Origin: Sporomusa ovata DSM 2662
Lineage (GTDB): Bacteria; Bacillota; Negativicutes; Sporomusales; Sporomusaceae
Length of the DNA: 64,000 bases
Reading direction: 5' to 3'
NCBI RefSeq assembly: GCF_000445445.1
Contig: NZ_ASXP01000005.1
Span: 248,053 to 312,052, forward strand
The notes under the pieces are model-generated. The model worked only from the letters and a program-made list of their open reading frames with translations, did not search any database and was not told where the DNA came from. The position numbers were made by a program, and so were the translations under genes. Of this stretch, positions 32,543 through 41,653 are shown piece after piece (within the stretch, counting starts at the first letter, position 1; the number at the start of each line of letters is the position of its first letter).

Positions 32543-34104
32543 GCGAAGCAACCTCCAAGCCAGTAAACCCTATTTGGGTATCAATCGCTGTCAGTCTTGC
32601 CGCCTTTATGGAAGTGCTGGACACGACCATTGCCAATGTCGCGCTTACACATATTGCGGGTTCACTTGGAGCAAGTTCAGAGGAAAGCACCTGGGTTCTA
32701 ACCTCTTATCTTGTCTCCAACGGTATAGTATTGCCGCTGTCCGGCTGGTTGTCTGGTCTTATGGGACGTAAAAATTTCTTCATTCTTTGTATCATTGGCT
32801 TTACATTTACCTCATTTATGTGCGGTATTGCGACATCTCTCTCCATGCTAATTATATTTCGACTGTTGCAAGGGCTGGCAGGCGGAGGTTTGCAACCAGC
32901 CCAGCAGGCCATCATTAAAGATAGTTTTCCCGCTGAAAAATTGGGGATGGCATTTGCTATCACAGGTATAACGACGGTATTGGCGCCGATACTTGGGCCG
33001 ACGCTGGGCGGCTATATCACCGATAACTATAACTGGCGCTGGATTTTTTTCATGAATGTACCTGTCGGCCTGTTAGCTGCCTTTCTGGTCAAAATTCTTG
33101 TCCAAGACCCGCCCAGCGCACAAAAACAAGCTGTCGGCTCCATTGATTATATCGGTCTTGGCCTAATCGCTCTCGGCCTCGGGGCGCTGCAAATTGTTCT
33201 TGATAAGGGACAACAGGAAGACTGGTTTGACAGCACTTTTATTGTACTTTTTGCCGTTATATCTGCCATCAGCCTCATGTTGGCAATCTATTGGTTATTG
33301 CAGCAAAAACGTCCTGTAGTCGAACTGAAGCTCTTTAAAATACCCAGTTTTGCTATGCCTTGTGTTATGATGTTCTTTGTCGGTTTTGCTTTATATGGCA
33401 GCACCACACTATTACCGATGATGGTACAGGCTAATTTTGGATATGACGCCACCTTATCCGGCCTCCTCCTTTCGCCGGCCGGGATCGTGGTTCTCATTAT
33501 GATGCCGGTCGTCGGCAAACTGGTTAATGTAGTTCCTGCAAAGTATTTAATCTCCTTAGGTATGCTGATTAACGCTTTTGGCATGTGGGCTACCGGCCTT
33601 ATAACTCCACAGACGGATTATAGTACTTTCGTTTTTGTACGCATCCTGCAAACTCTCGGCTTACCCTTTTTGTTTGTGCCAGCCAGTACGCTCGCCTTCT
33701 CGAAAATCTCTCCGGAAAATAGCAGCAATGCTTCGGCGATTATTTCTCTTACACGCAATCTGGGGGGAAGTATTGGCATTGCGTTGGTAACCAATAAACT
33801 TATACACAGCCAACAAATTCAACAATCCTATTTAGTGCAGCATTTGACAATGGCTGATGCCGGTTACCGCTACGCACTTGATACCTACACACAGGTACTG
33901 ACGAATTTAGGGGTGCCATCCTCGCTGGTCTCAACAAAGGCTATGGGAAAGATATATCAAGATCTTCTTCATCAAGCTAGTATTCTTGCCTACCGGGACG
34001 CTTACAACTTCGTTGCTGTCATATTAATCGTGTTAGGGATTGCGGCACTGTTCATGCCAACCAATAGACCGCATAAAAAAGAAATTCCTGTGGAGTCACA
34101 TTAG
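32539..34104 (+). CDS. emrB: EmrB/QacA-type drug:H+ antiporter (MFS DHA2)
   Basis: A 521-residue, 14-helix MFS exporter. DHA2 motifs are present: FMEVLDTTIANVALTHIAG in helix 1, WVLTSYLVSNGIVLPLSGWLSGLMGRKNFF (motif A region) and GITTVLAPILGPTLGGYITDNYNWRWIFFMNVP (motif C region). With the EmrA-type partner it should export hydrophobic toxic compounds. It is controlled by the upstream TetR regulator. Substrate unknown. Confidence 0.93.
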   Translation: MSEATSKPVNPIWVSIAVSLAAFMEVLDTTIANVALTHIAGSLGASSEESTWVLTSYLVSNGIVLPLSGWLSGLMGRKNFFILCIIGFTFTSFMCGIATSLSMLIIFRLLQGLAGGGLQPAQQAIIKDSFPAEKLGMAFAITGITTVLAPILGPTLGGYITDNYNWRWIFFMNVPVGLLAAFLVKILVQDPPSAQKQAVGSIDYIGLGLIALGLGALQIVLDKGQQEDWFDSTFIVLFAVISAISLMLAIYWLLQQKRPVVELKLFKIPSFAMPCVMMFFVGFALYGSTTLLPMMVQANFGYDATLSGLLLSPAGIVVLIMMPVVGKLVNVVPAKYLISLGMLINAFGMWATGLITPQTDYSTFVFVRILQTLGLPFLFVPASTLAFSKISPENSSNASAIISLTRNLGGSIGIALVTNKLIHSQQIQQSYLVQHLTMADAGYRYALDTYTQVLTNLGVPSSLVSTKAMGKIYQDLLHQASILAYRDAYNFVAVILIVLGIAALFMPTNRPHKKEIPVESH

Positions 34105-34175
34105 TGAACTTGGGGCTGCTGCACTAAGAAATTAGTGTGGTGCCCCTGTTTTGCTCCGTTGTCTTATCTCTGCCG

Positions 34176-34225
34176 CCCTTGTTAAAGGGAGGTGGCGCCG
34201 CAGTGACATCCCCCTTTAGCAAGGG
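34176..34225. repeat. Imperfect inverted repeat (MITE-like)
   Basis: CCCTTGTTAAAGGGA (34176-34190) can pair with TCCCCCTTTAGCAAGGG (34209-34225) around GGTGGCGCC and flanking bases. AAAGGGAGGTGGCGCCG-type hairpins occur as intergenic repeats in related Firmicutes. It stands between emrB and the c-di-GMP gene. Confidence 0.5.
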
Positions 34226-34257
34226 AGACAAGGGTTAAAGGCATTTTTCTTGAACCA

Positions 34258-34287
34258 ATGGGGCTGTCAACTTGGCGACAGCCCCAT
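34258..34287. terminator. Hairpin between convergent emrB and GGDEF-HD-GYP genes
   Basis: A perfect 11-base stem (ATGGGGCTGTC and GACAGCCCCAT) with an 8-base loop. It has no T-run but is well placed to end both transcripts. Confidence 0.5.
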
Positions 34288-34321
34288 AATTACTTAGATT
34301 GGTTGTGATATTACCATTATT

Positions 34322-35932
34322 CTATTTCTCCTGCATAAACTGAATAAATTTTTCCACTAGGTCCGGGTCAAACATTTTGCCACTGCCACACAGAATCTCG
34401 GTCAGGGCTTCCGCTTTCTGCATTTCTTCGCCGTAAGGACGCTCATGAGTAATAACATCATAGACCTCTATGATTGCAAATACCCTTGCCAACCAGGGAA
34501 TAGCCTGCCCTCGTAAACCATAAGGATAACCTTGCCCATCCCACCGTTCATGAAGAGTAAGGATCATATCGGCTAAGGATGAATCACCAAAGGATTGCGC
34601 CATCCGGTAGCCTATGTCACTGTGGAGTTGAACAAGTTCCCGTTCCTTGGCTGTTAATAAACCCTTCTTACCTAATACATTTTTAGGAATTGCCACCTTA
34701 CCAATATCATGCAACATCGCCAATGGATGCATGGTACGCAGCTCAAGAGAATCAGCTGACAACCCTAAATAATGAATAAACCGGGCCCCCAACGCTGCTA
34801 TCCTTTCATTATGACCGGCCTGTTCAAAACACTGTTGCTGAAGCCTTACCAGCAAACTGTCAATAATCTCTTGCCGTATGACCTGGCCTTCTTTCAATTT
34901 ATTACTATACATTCGATTTTCTGCTGCACTGAACGCTTCCGAAAGTTGCATTCCCATTTCTTCTTTTGTAGATACCCCTATGGCAGCACTTAACGAAATA
35001 GAGGTATGTTTAACATCCCGGCATAAACGGCCAATGAATTCACAAATGGCTATACACTCCGTTTGTTTAGTATTTGGCAAAAAGATCACAAATTCGTCCC
35101 CACCCCAACGGCAGATGATATCTGATTCACGGCAAGCTTGTCGAAGAACCCTAGCCAAAGAAACCAATTGCTGATCACCCTGTGCATGACCAAACACATC
35201 ATTAACCACTTTAAGCCCATTCATATCAATCATGACAATACTTAACGGCAGCTTGTCCGCCTGTTCCAAAATAGGCATCATACGTTCTGCATAGGCTCTA
35301 TTATAGAGATCTGTCAATTTATCATGAAAACTAAGGTAGTGAATTTGGGCATCCGCCCGTAATTTTTCCGTAATATCGGTCAGAATCATCATAACCAAAA
35401 TATGATCCAGCTCACTGCCCGTCTGGGTTATTTTTTTATATTCTACCCGCACATTTTTATCGCCGATAGTCACAACGCGGGATAATTGCTGCAAAAGCTG
35501 CTTGCCCTCATCCGCCGGTAAAGTAAATACCTTGCGCAAGTTGTCTACCACTTGTTCCGCACAGATACTCTCCACTTGACCCAACAACTCCACAATCGGC
35601 TCTCCAGCAATTTTCTTTCCGAAAATCCGTACACATTCCTGACTATATTGCCGGTTCACCTTTAAGGCCGACCCAAAGGTAAGGAACCCTTGCTCTGCAT
35701 TATCCAATAGCATCTGCATTTCATTCTGCTGCTGTTGCAACGCCAACCCCTGACTGTCGCTAATATGAAATATCTTCCGGCATAGCCGCAGTAACTTTTT
35801 GTATTGACTGGTTAGTGCTTTATAGCGGGGTAACAAGTCATTACCTGTATACGACTGATCAACAGTATCTACTAAAGCATTCTGCAGTACCGCTTCTTCC
35901 GCACTAAACAAATTACTGTTATCCTTCCTCAT
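34322..35932 (-). CDS. PAS-like/GGDEF/HD-GYP c-di-GMP protein (SiaD-position output)
   Basis: A 536-residue protein. An N-terminal helical/PAS-like sensor part (about 1-195; NEMQMLLDNAEQGFLTFGSALKVNRQY) leads to a GGDEF domain with WGGDEFVIFLP and an RESD inhibitory site five residues before it, then an HD-GYP domain with HDIGKVAIP and HERWDGQGYPYGLRG. Both halves keep catalytic motifs, so it could make and degrade c-di-GMP. It is the last gene of a run with SiaB-, SiaC- and SiaA-like genes; in Pseudomonas siaABCD this place is taken by a cyclase without HD-GYP. It starts 21 bases after the phosphatase gene stop. Confidence 0.9.
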   Translation of the reverse strand: MRKDNSNLFSAEEAVLQNALVDTVDQSYTGNDLLPRYKALTSQYKKLLRLCRKIFHISDSQGLALQQQQNEMQMLLDNAEQGFLTFGSALKVNRQYSQECVRIFGKKIAGEPIVELLGQVESICAEQVVDNLRKVFTLPADEGKQLLQQLSRVVTIGDKNVRVEYKKITQTGSELDHILVMMILTDITEKLRADAQIHYLSFHDKLTDLYNRAYAERMMPILEQADKLPLSIVMIDMNGLKVVNDVFGHAQGDQQLVSLARVLRQACRESDIICRWGGDEFVIFLPNTKQTECIAICEFIGRLCRDVKHTSISLSAAIGVSTKEEMGMQLSEAFSAAENRMYSNKLKEGQVIRQEIIDSLLVRLQQQCFEQAGHNERIAALGARFIHYLGLSADSLELRTMHPLAMLHDIGKVAIPKNVLGKKGLLTAKERELVQLHSDIGYRMAQSFGDSSLADMILTLHERWDGQGYPYGLRGQAIPWLARVFAIIEVYDVITHERPYGEEMQKAEALTEILCGSGKMFDPDLVEKFIQFMQEK

Positions 35933-35953
35933 TGCGGAAACACCTCATTCCAG

Positions 35954-37798
35954 TTAAAAGGTTATTCCAATCACGGTTATATCATCCCGCTGCGGTTGGC
36001 TTCCCTTATAATCATCCAACATACCTTCAAGGCTTTCCCGCTGCTTTATGAAAGGTGCACCTTGGATTTGCCCGGCAATACACTCCATAAAGGCCTTTCT
36101 ACCCATGGGAAAATCCCTGTTTCCGCCATTCTGATCAATATAGCCATCTGTTGTCAAGTAAAGACAATCGCCAGCCTCCAAATTCCAAAAATGGCAGCAA
36201 ACTTCCCGGTCGGTCTTGGAACGACGATAGCCGATACTGCGATTATCGCCTTTAAGGACATGAACCTGCCCACCTCTTTTTATATAGAGAGGAATTCTAG
36301 CTCCGGCAAATTCCAGCCTAGTACCCTCGATATAGCAAATAGCAATGTCCAGCCCATCATCACTGACTTGATTTTCGTCCTCGCGATGCAGCGTTTTTTT
36401 TACACGACAGTTTAATTCTGCCAGCATCTGTCCGGCGCTTTCAAAGCAATTGTCGATAATATGATTCAAAATAGAATTCACCGTCATAGTCATTAAGGCC
36501 CCAGGGACCCCATGCCCGGTACAATCGCCGACAACAATCAGGCAACCGCCGGCATCCAGCTTGCGAATCCAGTAGAAATCACCGCCCACTACATCCCGTG
36601 GACGCCAGAGAACAAAATACTCGTGGCAAAGAGCCGCCCATTCGGTTTCCGTAGGTAAGATAGCCTCCTGTAACCGTTTGGCATAATCAATGCTGTCCAT
36701 AATGCTTTGATTTTTTTCGGCCAGTTCATGGGTACGCAGCTTTACCTGCTTTTCCATTTGCTCAGCCAGCCTGAGGGCACGTTTAAAAGGATTGGCAATT
36801 TTGTAGGAAATAAAATAAAAAATAACTACCATCAGCAACAACGTAATAACACTGGCAATAATGGCATTTATTTTAACGCTGCTGAGAATAGCAATGCTTT
36901 CGCTACGGGGAATTTGAAAGACCAGCTTCCAATCGGTAGTTGCTGTTGATTGGTAGGCCAGATCCATGATCCTCCCCTGACTATCTTGGTACTCCAGCAC
37001 CTTGGGTCTTGCAGTAGCATTATCCATGTCCCCCAAAATTTGCTGCATCACTTCCGCTGGCAAAAAATCACCTGCCAAGCGTCCATTATACTCCAAGTCA
37101 TCAGCCAGATGAATTTTTCCCTGCTTGTCAACAAGCCATAAATTACTGTGTTCGCCAAATTTGTAACTGCCAAATTCCTTTGCAATATCTCCAAGGCTTA
37201 AAGCTACACCTGCTACAGCCACCGGCTGTCGTACATCGCCTACTAGGGTGTTAAAAAATATAAATGTTTCATTATGGATACTGTCATAATCAATATTTAG
37301 TTCTATTTTCTTGCCAGATTTCAAGGCCTTATAAAACCATTTATCAGTATAGCTTGTTTTAGATAAAGGCTTAACCACCTTATTATCTTCCCAATATTGA
37401 TTGGTGACGGTGCTAGCCACAAATGCCTTGACATAATCGTAGTTCTTCCCAATATCAGTAATTTTGGTTTTAACTATCTCGCCGGCTGCTTCATCCCTGC
37501 CCCCGCTCTCAACCCACGCAAGCACCGTCGGGTCATCAGCCAAAAGTAGGGAGGTCTCTTGGGCCCGTTCGATTCTCCCATCGATTTTTTCCGACATCGA
37601 CTGCACAATATAAAGCATATCCCTATTTTTTAACTTATCTACCATGGCATTATGGGTTATAACATAGCTGATGCCGCCAGTAAATACTACCGCCAATATT
37701 ATGATGCAACAAGCACAAATTATAACCTTTATGGTCCCACGGTCGTACATCAGATCGAAGTTCTTGCCCTTTGAAGGACTATCCCTATCATTTTCCAT
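35954..37798 (-). CDS. SiaA-like membrane Cache sensor with PP2C/SpoIIE phosphatase domain
   Basis: A 614-residue receptor phosphatase. Membrane helices at about 22-45 and 308-330 enclose an extracytoplasmic double-Cache region (DDPTVLAWVESGG, WFYKALKSGKKIELNIDYDS). A short linker precedes the PP2C domain with RDVVGGDFYWIRKLDAGGCLIVVGDCTGHGVPGALMTM and TDGYIDQNGG, the metal-binding motifs. In Pseudomonas, SiaA removes phosphate from SiaC to switch on c-di-GMP synthesis. Here its start overlaps the SiaC-like gene by 11 bases, supporting the same partnership. Confidence 0.9.
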   Translation of the reverse strand: MENDRDSPSKGKNFDLMYDRGTIKVIICACCIIILAVVFTGGISYVITHNAMVDKLKNRDMLYIVQSMSEKIDGRIERAQETSLLLADDPTVLAWVESGGRDEAAGEIVKTKITDIGKNYDYVKAFVASTVTNQYWEDNKVVKPLSKTSYTDKWFYKALKSGKKIELNIDYDSIHNETFIFFNTLVGDVRQPVAVAGVALSLGDIAKEFGSYKFGEHSNLWLVDKQGKIHLADDLEYNGRLAGDFLPAEVMQQILGDMDNATARPKVLEYQDSQGRIMDLAYQSTATTDWKLVFQIPRSESIAILSSVKINAIIASVITLLLMVVIFYFISYKIANPFKRALRLAEQMEKQVKLRTHELAEKNQSIMDSIDYAKRLQEAILPTETEWAALCHEYFVLWRPRDVVGGDFYWIRKLDAGGCLIVVGDCTGHGVPGALMTMTVNSILNHIIDNCFESAGQMLAELNCRVKKTLHREDENQVSDDGLDIAICYIEGTRLEFAGARIPLYIKRGGQVHVLKGDNRSIGYRRSKTDREVCCHFWNLEAGDCLYLTTDGYIDQNGGNRDFPMGRKAFMECIAGQIQGAPFIKQRESLEGMLDDYKGSQPQRDDITVIGITF

Positions 37799-38195
37799 TA
37801 CTCATCCCCTCGTCATTTAGAGGGATAATTTCAAAAGGTAGACCTAAATCCTCTTTAAACTCTTCGGCACATTCCAAAGCAATTTCATTTTCCTGATCAT
37901 AGTACCAACGGATGGTTACCTTTTTTCCCGCCTCATGGGCTTCCTCCAATTTTTCAAAGAGCATCATCATGCATTTTGAACTGCTGGTATTAATATACGG
38001 CATATGAAAATATATCTCTAACACAACATCTTGCTGCAACTGGTCCAAATATTTATCCAGCCAGGAAAAAATCGGCTCATAAAATTTAAAAGCATTTTCC
38101 GGATACGACTGTCCCTCAATGGATAATTTTGCATTCTGGGGATCGAGCACTACTTTAGGTGTAGATTTTGTTTGTTCAATAATTAAACCGTCCAT
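37788..38195 (-). CDS. SiaC-like regulatory phosphoprotein (DUF1987)
   Basis: A 135-residue single-domain protein from ATG 38195 with AGGAGG upstream. It has the DUF1987 pattern: LSIEGQSYPENAFKFYEPIFSWLDKYL and FHMPYINTSSSKCMMMLFEKLEEAHEAGK. Thr70 within NTSSSK corresponds to the residue phosphorylated in SiaC. Unphosphorylated SiaC activates the partner diguanylate cyclase in Pseudomonas. It lies nine bases after the kinase-like gene and overlaps the phosphatase gene, so the three form a partner-switch. Confidence 0.88.
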   Translation of the reverse strand: MDGLIIEQTKSTPKVVLDPQNAKLSIEGQSYPENAFKFYEPIFSWLDKYLDQLQQDVVLEIYFHMPYINTSSSKCMMMLFEKLEEAHEAGKKVTIRWYYDQENEIALECAEEFKEDLGLPFEIIPLNDEGMSNGK

Positions 38196-38204
38196 ACTTT
38201 CCTC

Positions 38205-38759
38205 CTAAACCCTAACCTGTAATGAGAAAAAGTGAACCTTTTCATCCACTCGGACAATCGAATAAGTTAAGTGCTGAGAAGATTTTCGCGCCATGTCAAT
38301 TAGCCCTAACCCAGCAGTGGTACTGCCTTCCGGCAGTTCTTTTTTCAACTGCTCCTTGTACATTTTTCTAAGTCCTGCTTTATCCTGCTGCTTGATCTCT
38401 TCCAATTGATCGATAAGAGGCTTGACATCCTGGGTTGCAACCAGATTACCTGAAGATACAAAATATCCCATATCGGATTTACCAATGACCACAACCCCGG
38501 AATTGGCAATTTGTTCGCCTAAGGGTGAGCTATCTTTTTTCATACTATAATTTTTAATATTTTGTGTCTGTTCAATAAATACCGAAAAAACATTATAAGT
38601 AACATTGAGTGAAGTAGCATCCGTCTCTAAATACTTTTTTACGGCATCTCCCAATTCCTCAATAACCTCCTGGGTAAACCGGCCGGAAAATGTAATTAGC
38701 ACTCCATAGTTCTGCAAAACCTTCTGCAATTCAATCAAATTATCAAAATTATTTTCCAT
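38205..38759 (-). CDS. SiaB-like protein kinase (DUF6272)
   Basis: A 184-residue protein from ATG 38759 with GGAGGAG eight bases upstream. It shows the pattern of SiaB-family kinases: GVLITFSGRFTQEVIEELGDAVKKYLE, SVFIEQTQNIKNYSMKK and ASTTAGLGLIDMARKSS, where GLGLIDMA is the glycine-rich ATP-lid region of this divergent GHKL-like fold. It should phosphorylate the SiaC-like protein encoded next. It is the first gene of the signalling unit, separated by about 260 bases from the permease gene. Confidence 0.85.
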   Translation of the reverse strand: MENNFDNLIELQKVLQNYGVLITFSGRFTQEVIEELGDAVKKYLETDATSLNVTYNVFSVFIEQTQNIKNYSMKKDSSPLGEQIANSGVVVIGKSDMGYFVSSGNLVATQDVKPLIDQLEEIKQQDKAGLRKMYKEQLKKELPEGSTTAGLGLIDMARKSSQHLTYSIVRVDEKVHFFSLQVRV

Positions 38760-38768
38760 CGCTTGCAC

Positions 38769-39022
38769 TCCTCCAAAGAATACATTCTATCATCTACTCT
38801 ACGTTTACTGTAGTTCACTTTAAATCCTCATTCCCATTATAATAATACCGCAAAATTCGCGGTTTTTAGAGCAACAAGCCTTACTTAATCAATATTCTAT
38901 CTGAAGCCTTAAATTCTTTTTCCATGAAATCCTGTCCTAGCCTGGAAGTTCCGGAACGGTATAGCGTCCGTTTACTGGTTGATAATTATGAACACATAGT
39001 TCAACATACTCGGGTAAAGTTA
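38769..39022. other. Gap between the permease gene and the Sia unit
   Basis: AT-rich. It must hold the promoter for the minus-strand Sia unit, but no clear -35/-10 pair or repeat is visible and no supported frame is present. Confidence 0.4.
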
Positions 39023-40762
39023 TTAATGATCAAAATGAAATTGTACATGGCAACGTCCATTACTCATTTCCGATTTCATTTTATCGGCATACTTTCTCAT
39101 AAGAAAACCGGAGAGCCTGATAAATGCGGACTCATCTTCCATTAGTTCAGTTTCTGTAGGTCGAACCACAGGAAAATCCATCAATATTCCATCATAATAT
39201 ATATCTACATCAAGATTAAATTCCTCAAAACTGACGTCCACTTTAATTTTTCCATTAGCTAGGCCAAGTTCGGTAGCTGACTCGACAAATTCATTGATCG
39301 CGAATGCGGCCCGTTTGATGATTTCGCTTCGCGCGCCCCAAGTTTCCCCGCTGATTTCCATAAAATCAAACACAGTGCTGGAAGACGTAGTGCCTTGTTC
39401 CAATTCCAGAATTCGGTGCTTATCAATACCAATACGAAAAATTAAACTTAGGAAAATTGCCATAATTGAAGCCATAGCCATGCTCGTCTTGAACAAAGGC
39501 TGTAGCCATTCCGGCAAAGTCGTGTAAAAATCAGGAATAATTTCGATCGCCATGCCGAAGGCAAAGGACAAACCGATAACAAATATTTTTCTGGCATCCA
39601 GCATCCGTGAAGAACATATTTGCATTCCAGTCGGTAGCACAAAACTGATTTCTATTAGCAATATAACGCCCATTACTGGCTTGGGCATAATAGCAAATAA
39701 TGCTGCAATTTTGGGTAAAAAGGCAAGCAAGATGAACATTATGCCTACGCCATAGGAAATACGCCGACTGGTGGCTCCGGTAGCAACAGACAATCCGACA
39801 CTGCCAGAGCTGGTGGTTTGACCCATAGTACCTAAAAGCCCGCTTATTATCGAACTACAGCCCTCCGAAAAGAGACCCTTACTCACGCTATGAATATCCA
39901 TCCGTTGCCAATTAACATCATTAACTTTTTGACAAGTAGAAATATTAGCGATAGTTTTAATGCTGGAACAAAATGCAGCTACCAAGAATGGAGCCAGCAA
40001 AGAGGTATCAAATGACCAGCCGGCATGGCTCATGTCCGGGAAGGCAAAAAATGGAGCTTCCACAAATTTGGTTAGATGAGCTTCAGTAAGAACTCCCAAG
40101 TAATACGAAATCACATAACCAACAAAAATTCCGCCGAGAATAGAATACTCACGCATCCTAGCCGTACCCCACACATGCATCATGATGATTACAGCCAGTG
40201 TCAGACAGGATATCCAAACTGTGGCGGCAACGCTTACCCCCTCGTTTCTATCCAGACCGACAAAACTCGGAATACTGTAATTGATAAAAGAAACAGCCAT
40301 CATTGTAACAATCAGACCAGTAATTTCTACCGGAAACAAAACACGCATTTTATGCAGCACCCGACTCATCAATATCTGAGATAGGCCAGCTACTATGGTC
40401 ATACCAAACATCAGTGGAAAACCACCGGCCTTCACTGCCATTACAGAAGCAGGAAAGTAAGGCGCGCCGGTTTCCTGTGCACAAAAATATCCGGAACCAA
40501 GCGGCCCTTTATGACATGCCTGCATCAGTGTGCCAATCCCCATGGCAACCATCATCAGGCTGACAACGCTTTGTGCTAATTCGGTTGTACCTCCGATAGC
40601 CGAAACAATGAGCACCGGAAATATTAAATCAACCGACAGCATAATAATTTGCTGTAAGACCAAAGGAATAAACGATCGTAATGGCATGCTATCTTCTACT
40701 CCATAAGCTAAGTTCGCTGGTTTTTTTGGCTTGTCTTCCGGCAATATGTCCACACTCCCCAA
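39023..40762 (-). CDS. Purine/uracil-type permease with C-terminal ATPase-like domain
   Basis: A 579-residue protein. Residues about 30-440 form the 14-segment nucleobase-cation symporter-2 (xanthine/uracil) fold, with STCQKVNDVNWQRMD and LGTMGQTTSSGSVGLSVATGATSRRISYGVG regions. Residues about 450-579 are soluble; IIKRAAFAINEFVESATELGLANGKIKVDVSFEEFNLDVDIYYDG resembles the N-box region of GHKL/anti-sigma-kinase-like ATPases, but the glycine boxes are degenerate. A permease with such a tail suggests nucleobase sensing or ATP-linked gating. The TTG start at 40762 is uncertain; the first well-supported internal Met is residue 26. It lies upstream of the Sia genes in the same direction. Confidence 0.8.
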   Translation of the reverse strand: MGSVDILPEDKPKKPANLAYGVEDSMPLRSFIPLVLQQIIMLSVDLIFPVLIVSAIGGTTELAQSVVSLMMVAMGIGTLMQACHKGPLGSGYFCAQETGAPYFPASVMAVKAGGFPLMFGMTIVAGLSQILMSRVLHKMRVLFPVEITGLIVTMMAVSFINYSIPSFVGLDRNEGVSVAATVWISCLTLAVIIMMHVWGTARMREYSILGGIFVGYVISYYLGVLTEAHLTKFVEAPFFAFPDMSHAGWSFDTSLLAPFLVAAFCSSIKTIANISTCQKVNDVNWQRMDIHSVSKGLFSEGCSSIISGLLGTMGQTTSSGSVGLSVATGATSRRISYGVGIMFILLAFLPKIAALFAIMPKPVMGVILLIEISFVLPTGMQICSSRMLDARKIFVIGLSFAFGMAIEIIPDFYTTLPEWLQPLFKTSMAMASIMAIFLSLIFRIGIDKHRILELEQGTTSSSTVFDFMEISGETWGARSEIIKRAAFAINEFVESATELGLANGKIKVDVSFEEFNLDVDIYYDGILMDFPVVRPTETELMEDESAFIRLSGFLMRKYADKMKSEMSNGRCHVQFHFDH

Positions 40763-40944
40763 AAAAAAATTAAACTAAATTAATTACATAAGATCTCTAC
40801 CTTACTATAAGAAAATTCCACAAAGCTGTAATAAAATCCTTTTTATGGTGTTGCCTAATTATCTGGAATGTCATTTTTACCAGTGCCTTTTTATGAAATG
40901 ACAATACGTGTAATTTTTCATAAATAATCGCATGCATTTGGCAA

Positions 40945-40991
40945 ATAAAAAAGCTGTTGTCAGCGATAAATTTATATCGCTAGCGACAGCT
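40945..40991 (-). terminator. Terminator after msrB
   Basis: On the minus strand, AGCTGTCGCTAGCGAT pairs imperfectly with ATCGCTGACAACAGCT around an 8-base loop and is followed by TTTTTTATTT. It lies about 75 bases after the msrB stop. Confidence 0.75.
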
Positions 40992-41066
40992 CCGTTTCTA
41001 ATCATATGCATTAATTTCAATACCGTAAATTATTCTTTCAGCAGTTTCAAAACCCTTCAATAAACA

Positions 41067-41519
41067 CTAGCCCTGAAATAATTTCAGCCACTCTCCGTAG
41101 CCTTCCTTCGCCAATTCTTCTTTGGGAATAAATCGCAATGCGGCAGAATTGATACAATATCGTAAATTCCCCGGCTGTGAACCATCAGTAAATACATGTC
41201 CCAAATGTGAGTCTGCTTTTTTGCTGCGCACTTCTGTACGAACCATCCCATGGCTTGTATCAACCTTTTCCCGTATTTTTTCTTTATCTAACGGTTTTGT
41301 AAAACTCGGCCACCCACATCCGGAATTAAATTTCTCTACTGAACTAAATAACGGCTCCCCCGAAACAATATCAACATAAATACCTTCACGCTTATTATCC
41401 CAATACTCGTTTTGAAAGGGCATTTCCGTCGCATTTTCCTGAGTCACAGCAAATTGAAGTGGATTCAGACGCTTTTTCAACTGTTCATTATGGTCATAAT
41501 TAGCACGTTCCCTCTCCAT
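41067..41519 (-). CDS. msrB: Peptide-methionine (R)-S-oxide reductase
   Basis: A 150-residue MsrB that repairs methionine-R-sulfoxide in proteins. Motifs: GEPLFSSVEKFNSGCGWPSFTKP, HLGHVFTDG, and RYCINSAALRFIP with the catalytic Cys. The structural zinc CxxC pairs of some MsrB proteins are absent. There is no signal peptide. ATG 41519 has AGAGGG upstream. Single gene, followed by a terminator. Confidence 0.95.
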   Translation of the reverse strand: MERERANYDHNEQLKKRLNPLQFAVTQENATEMPFQNEYWDNKREGIYVDIVSGEPLFSSVEKFNSGCGWPSFTKPLDKEKIREKVDTSHGMVRTEVRSKKADSHLGHVFTDGSQPGNLRYCINSAALRFIPKEELAKEGYGEWLKLFQG

Positions 41520-41653
41520 GCAATCCCTCTTTTCGTATAAACAGAATAACTATATCGAATATATTGTACTGCAGCCGAATTATATATACCTCTGGTACAA
41601 CTAGCGACAATGGCAAATGATCGCTAAAGCTTTTGTATTTCAATAATATAGTA

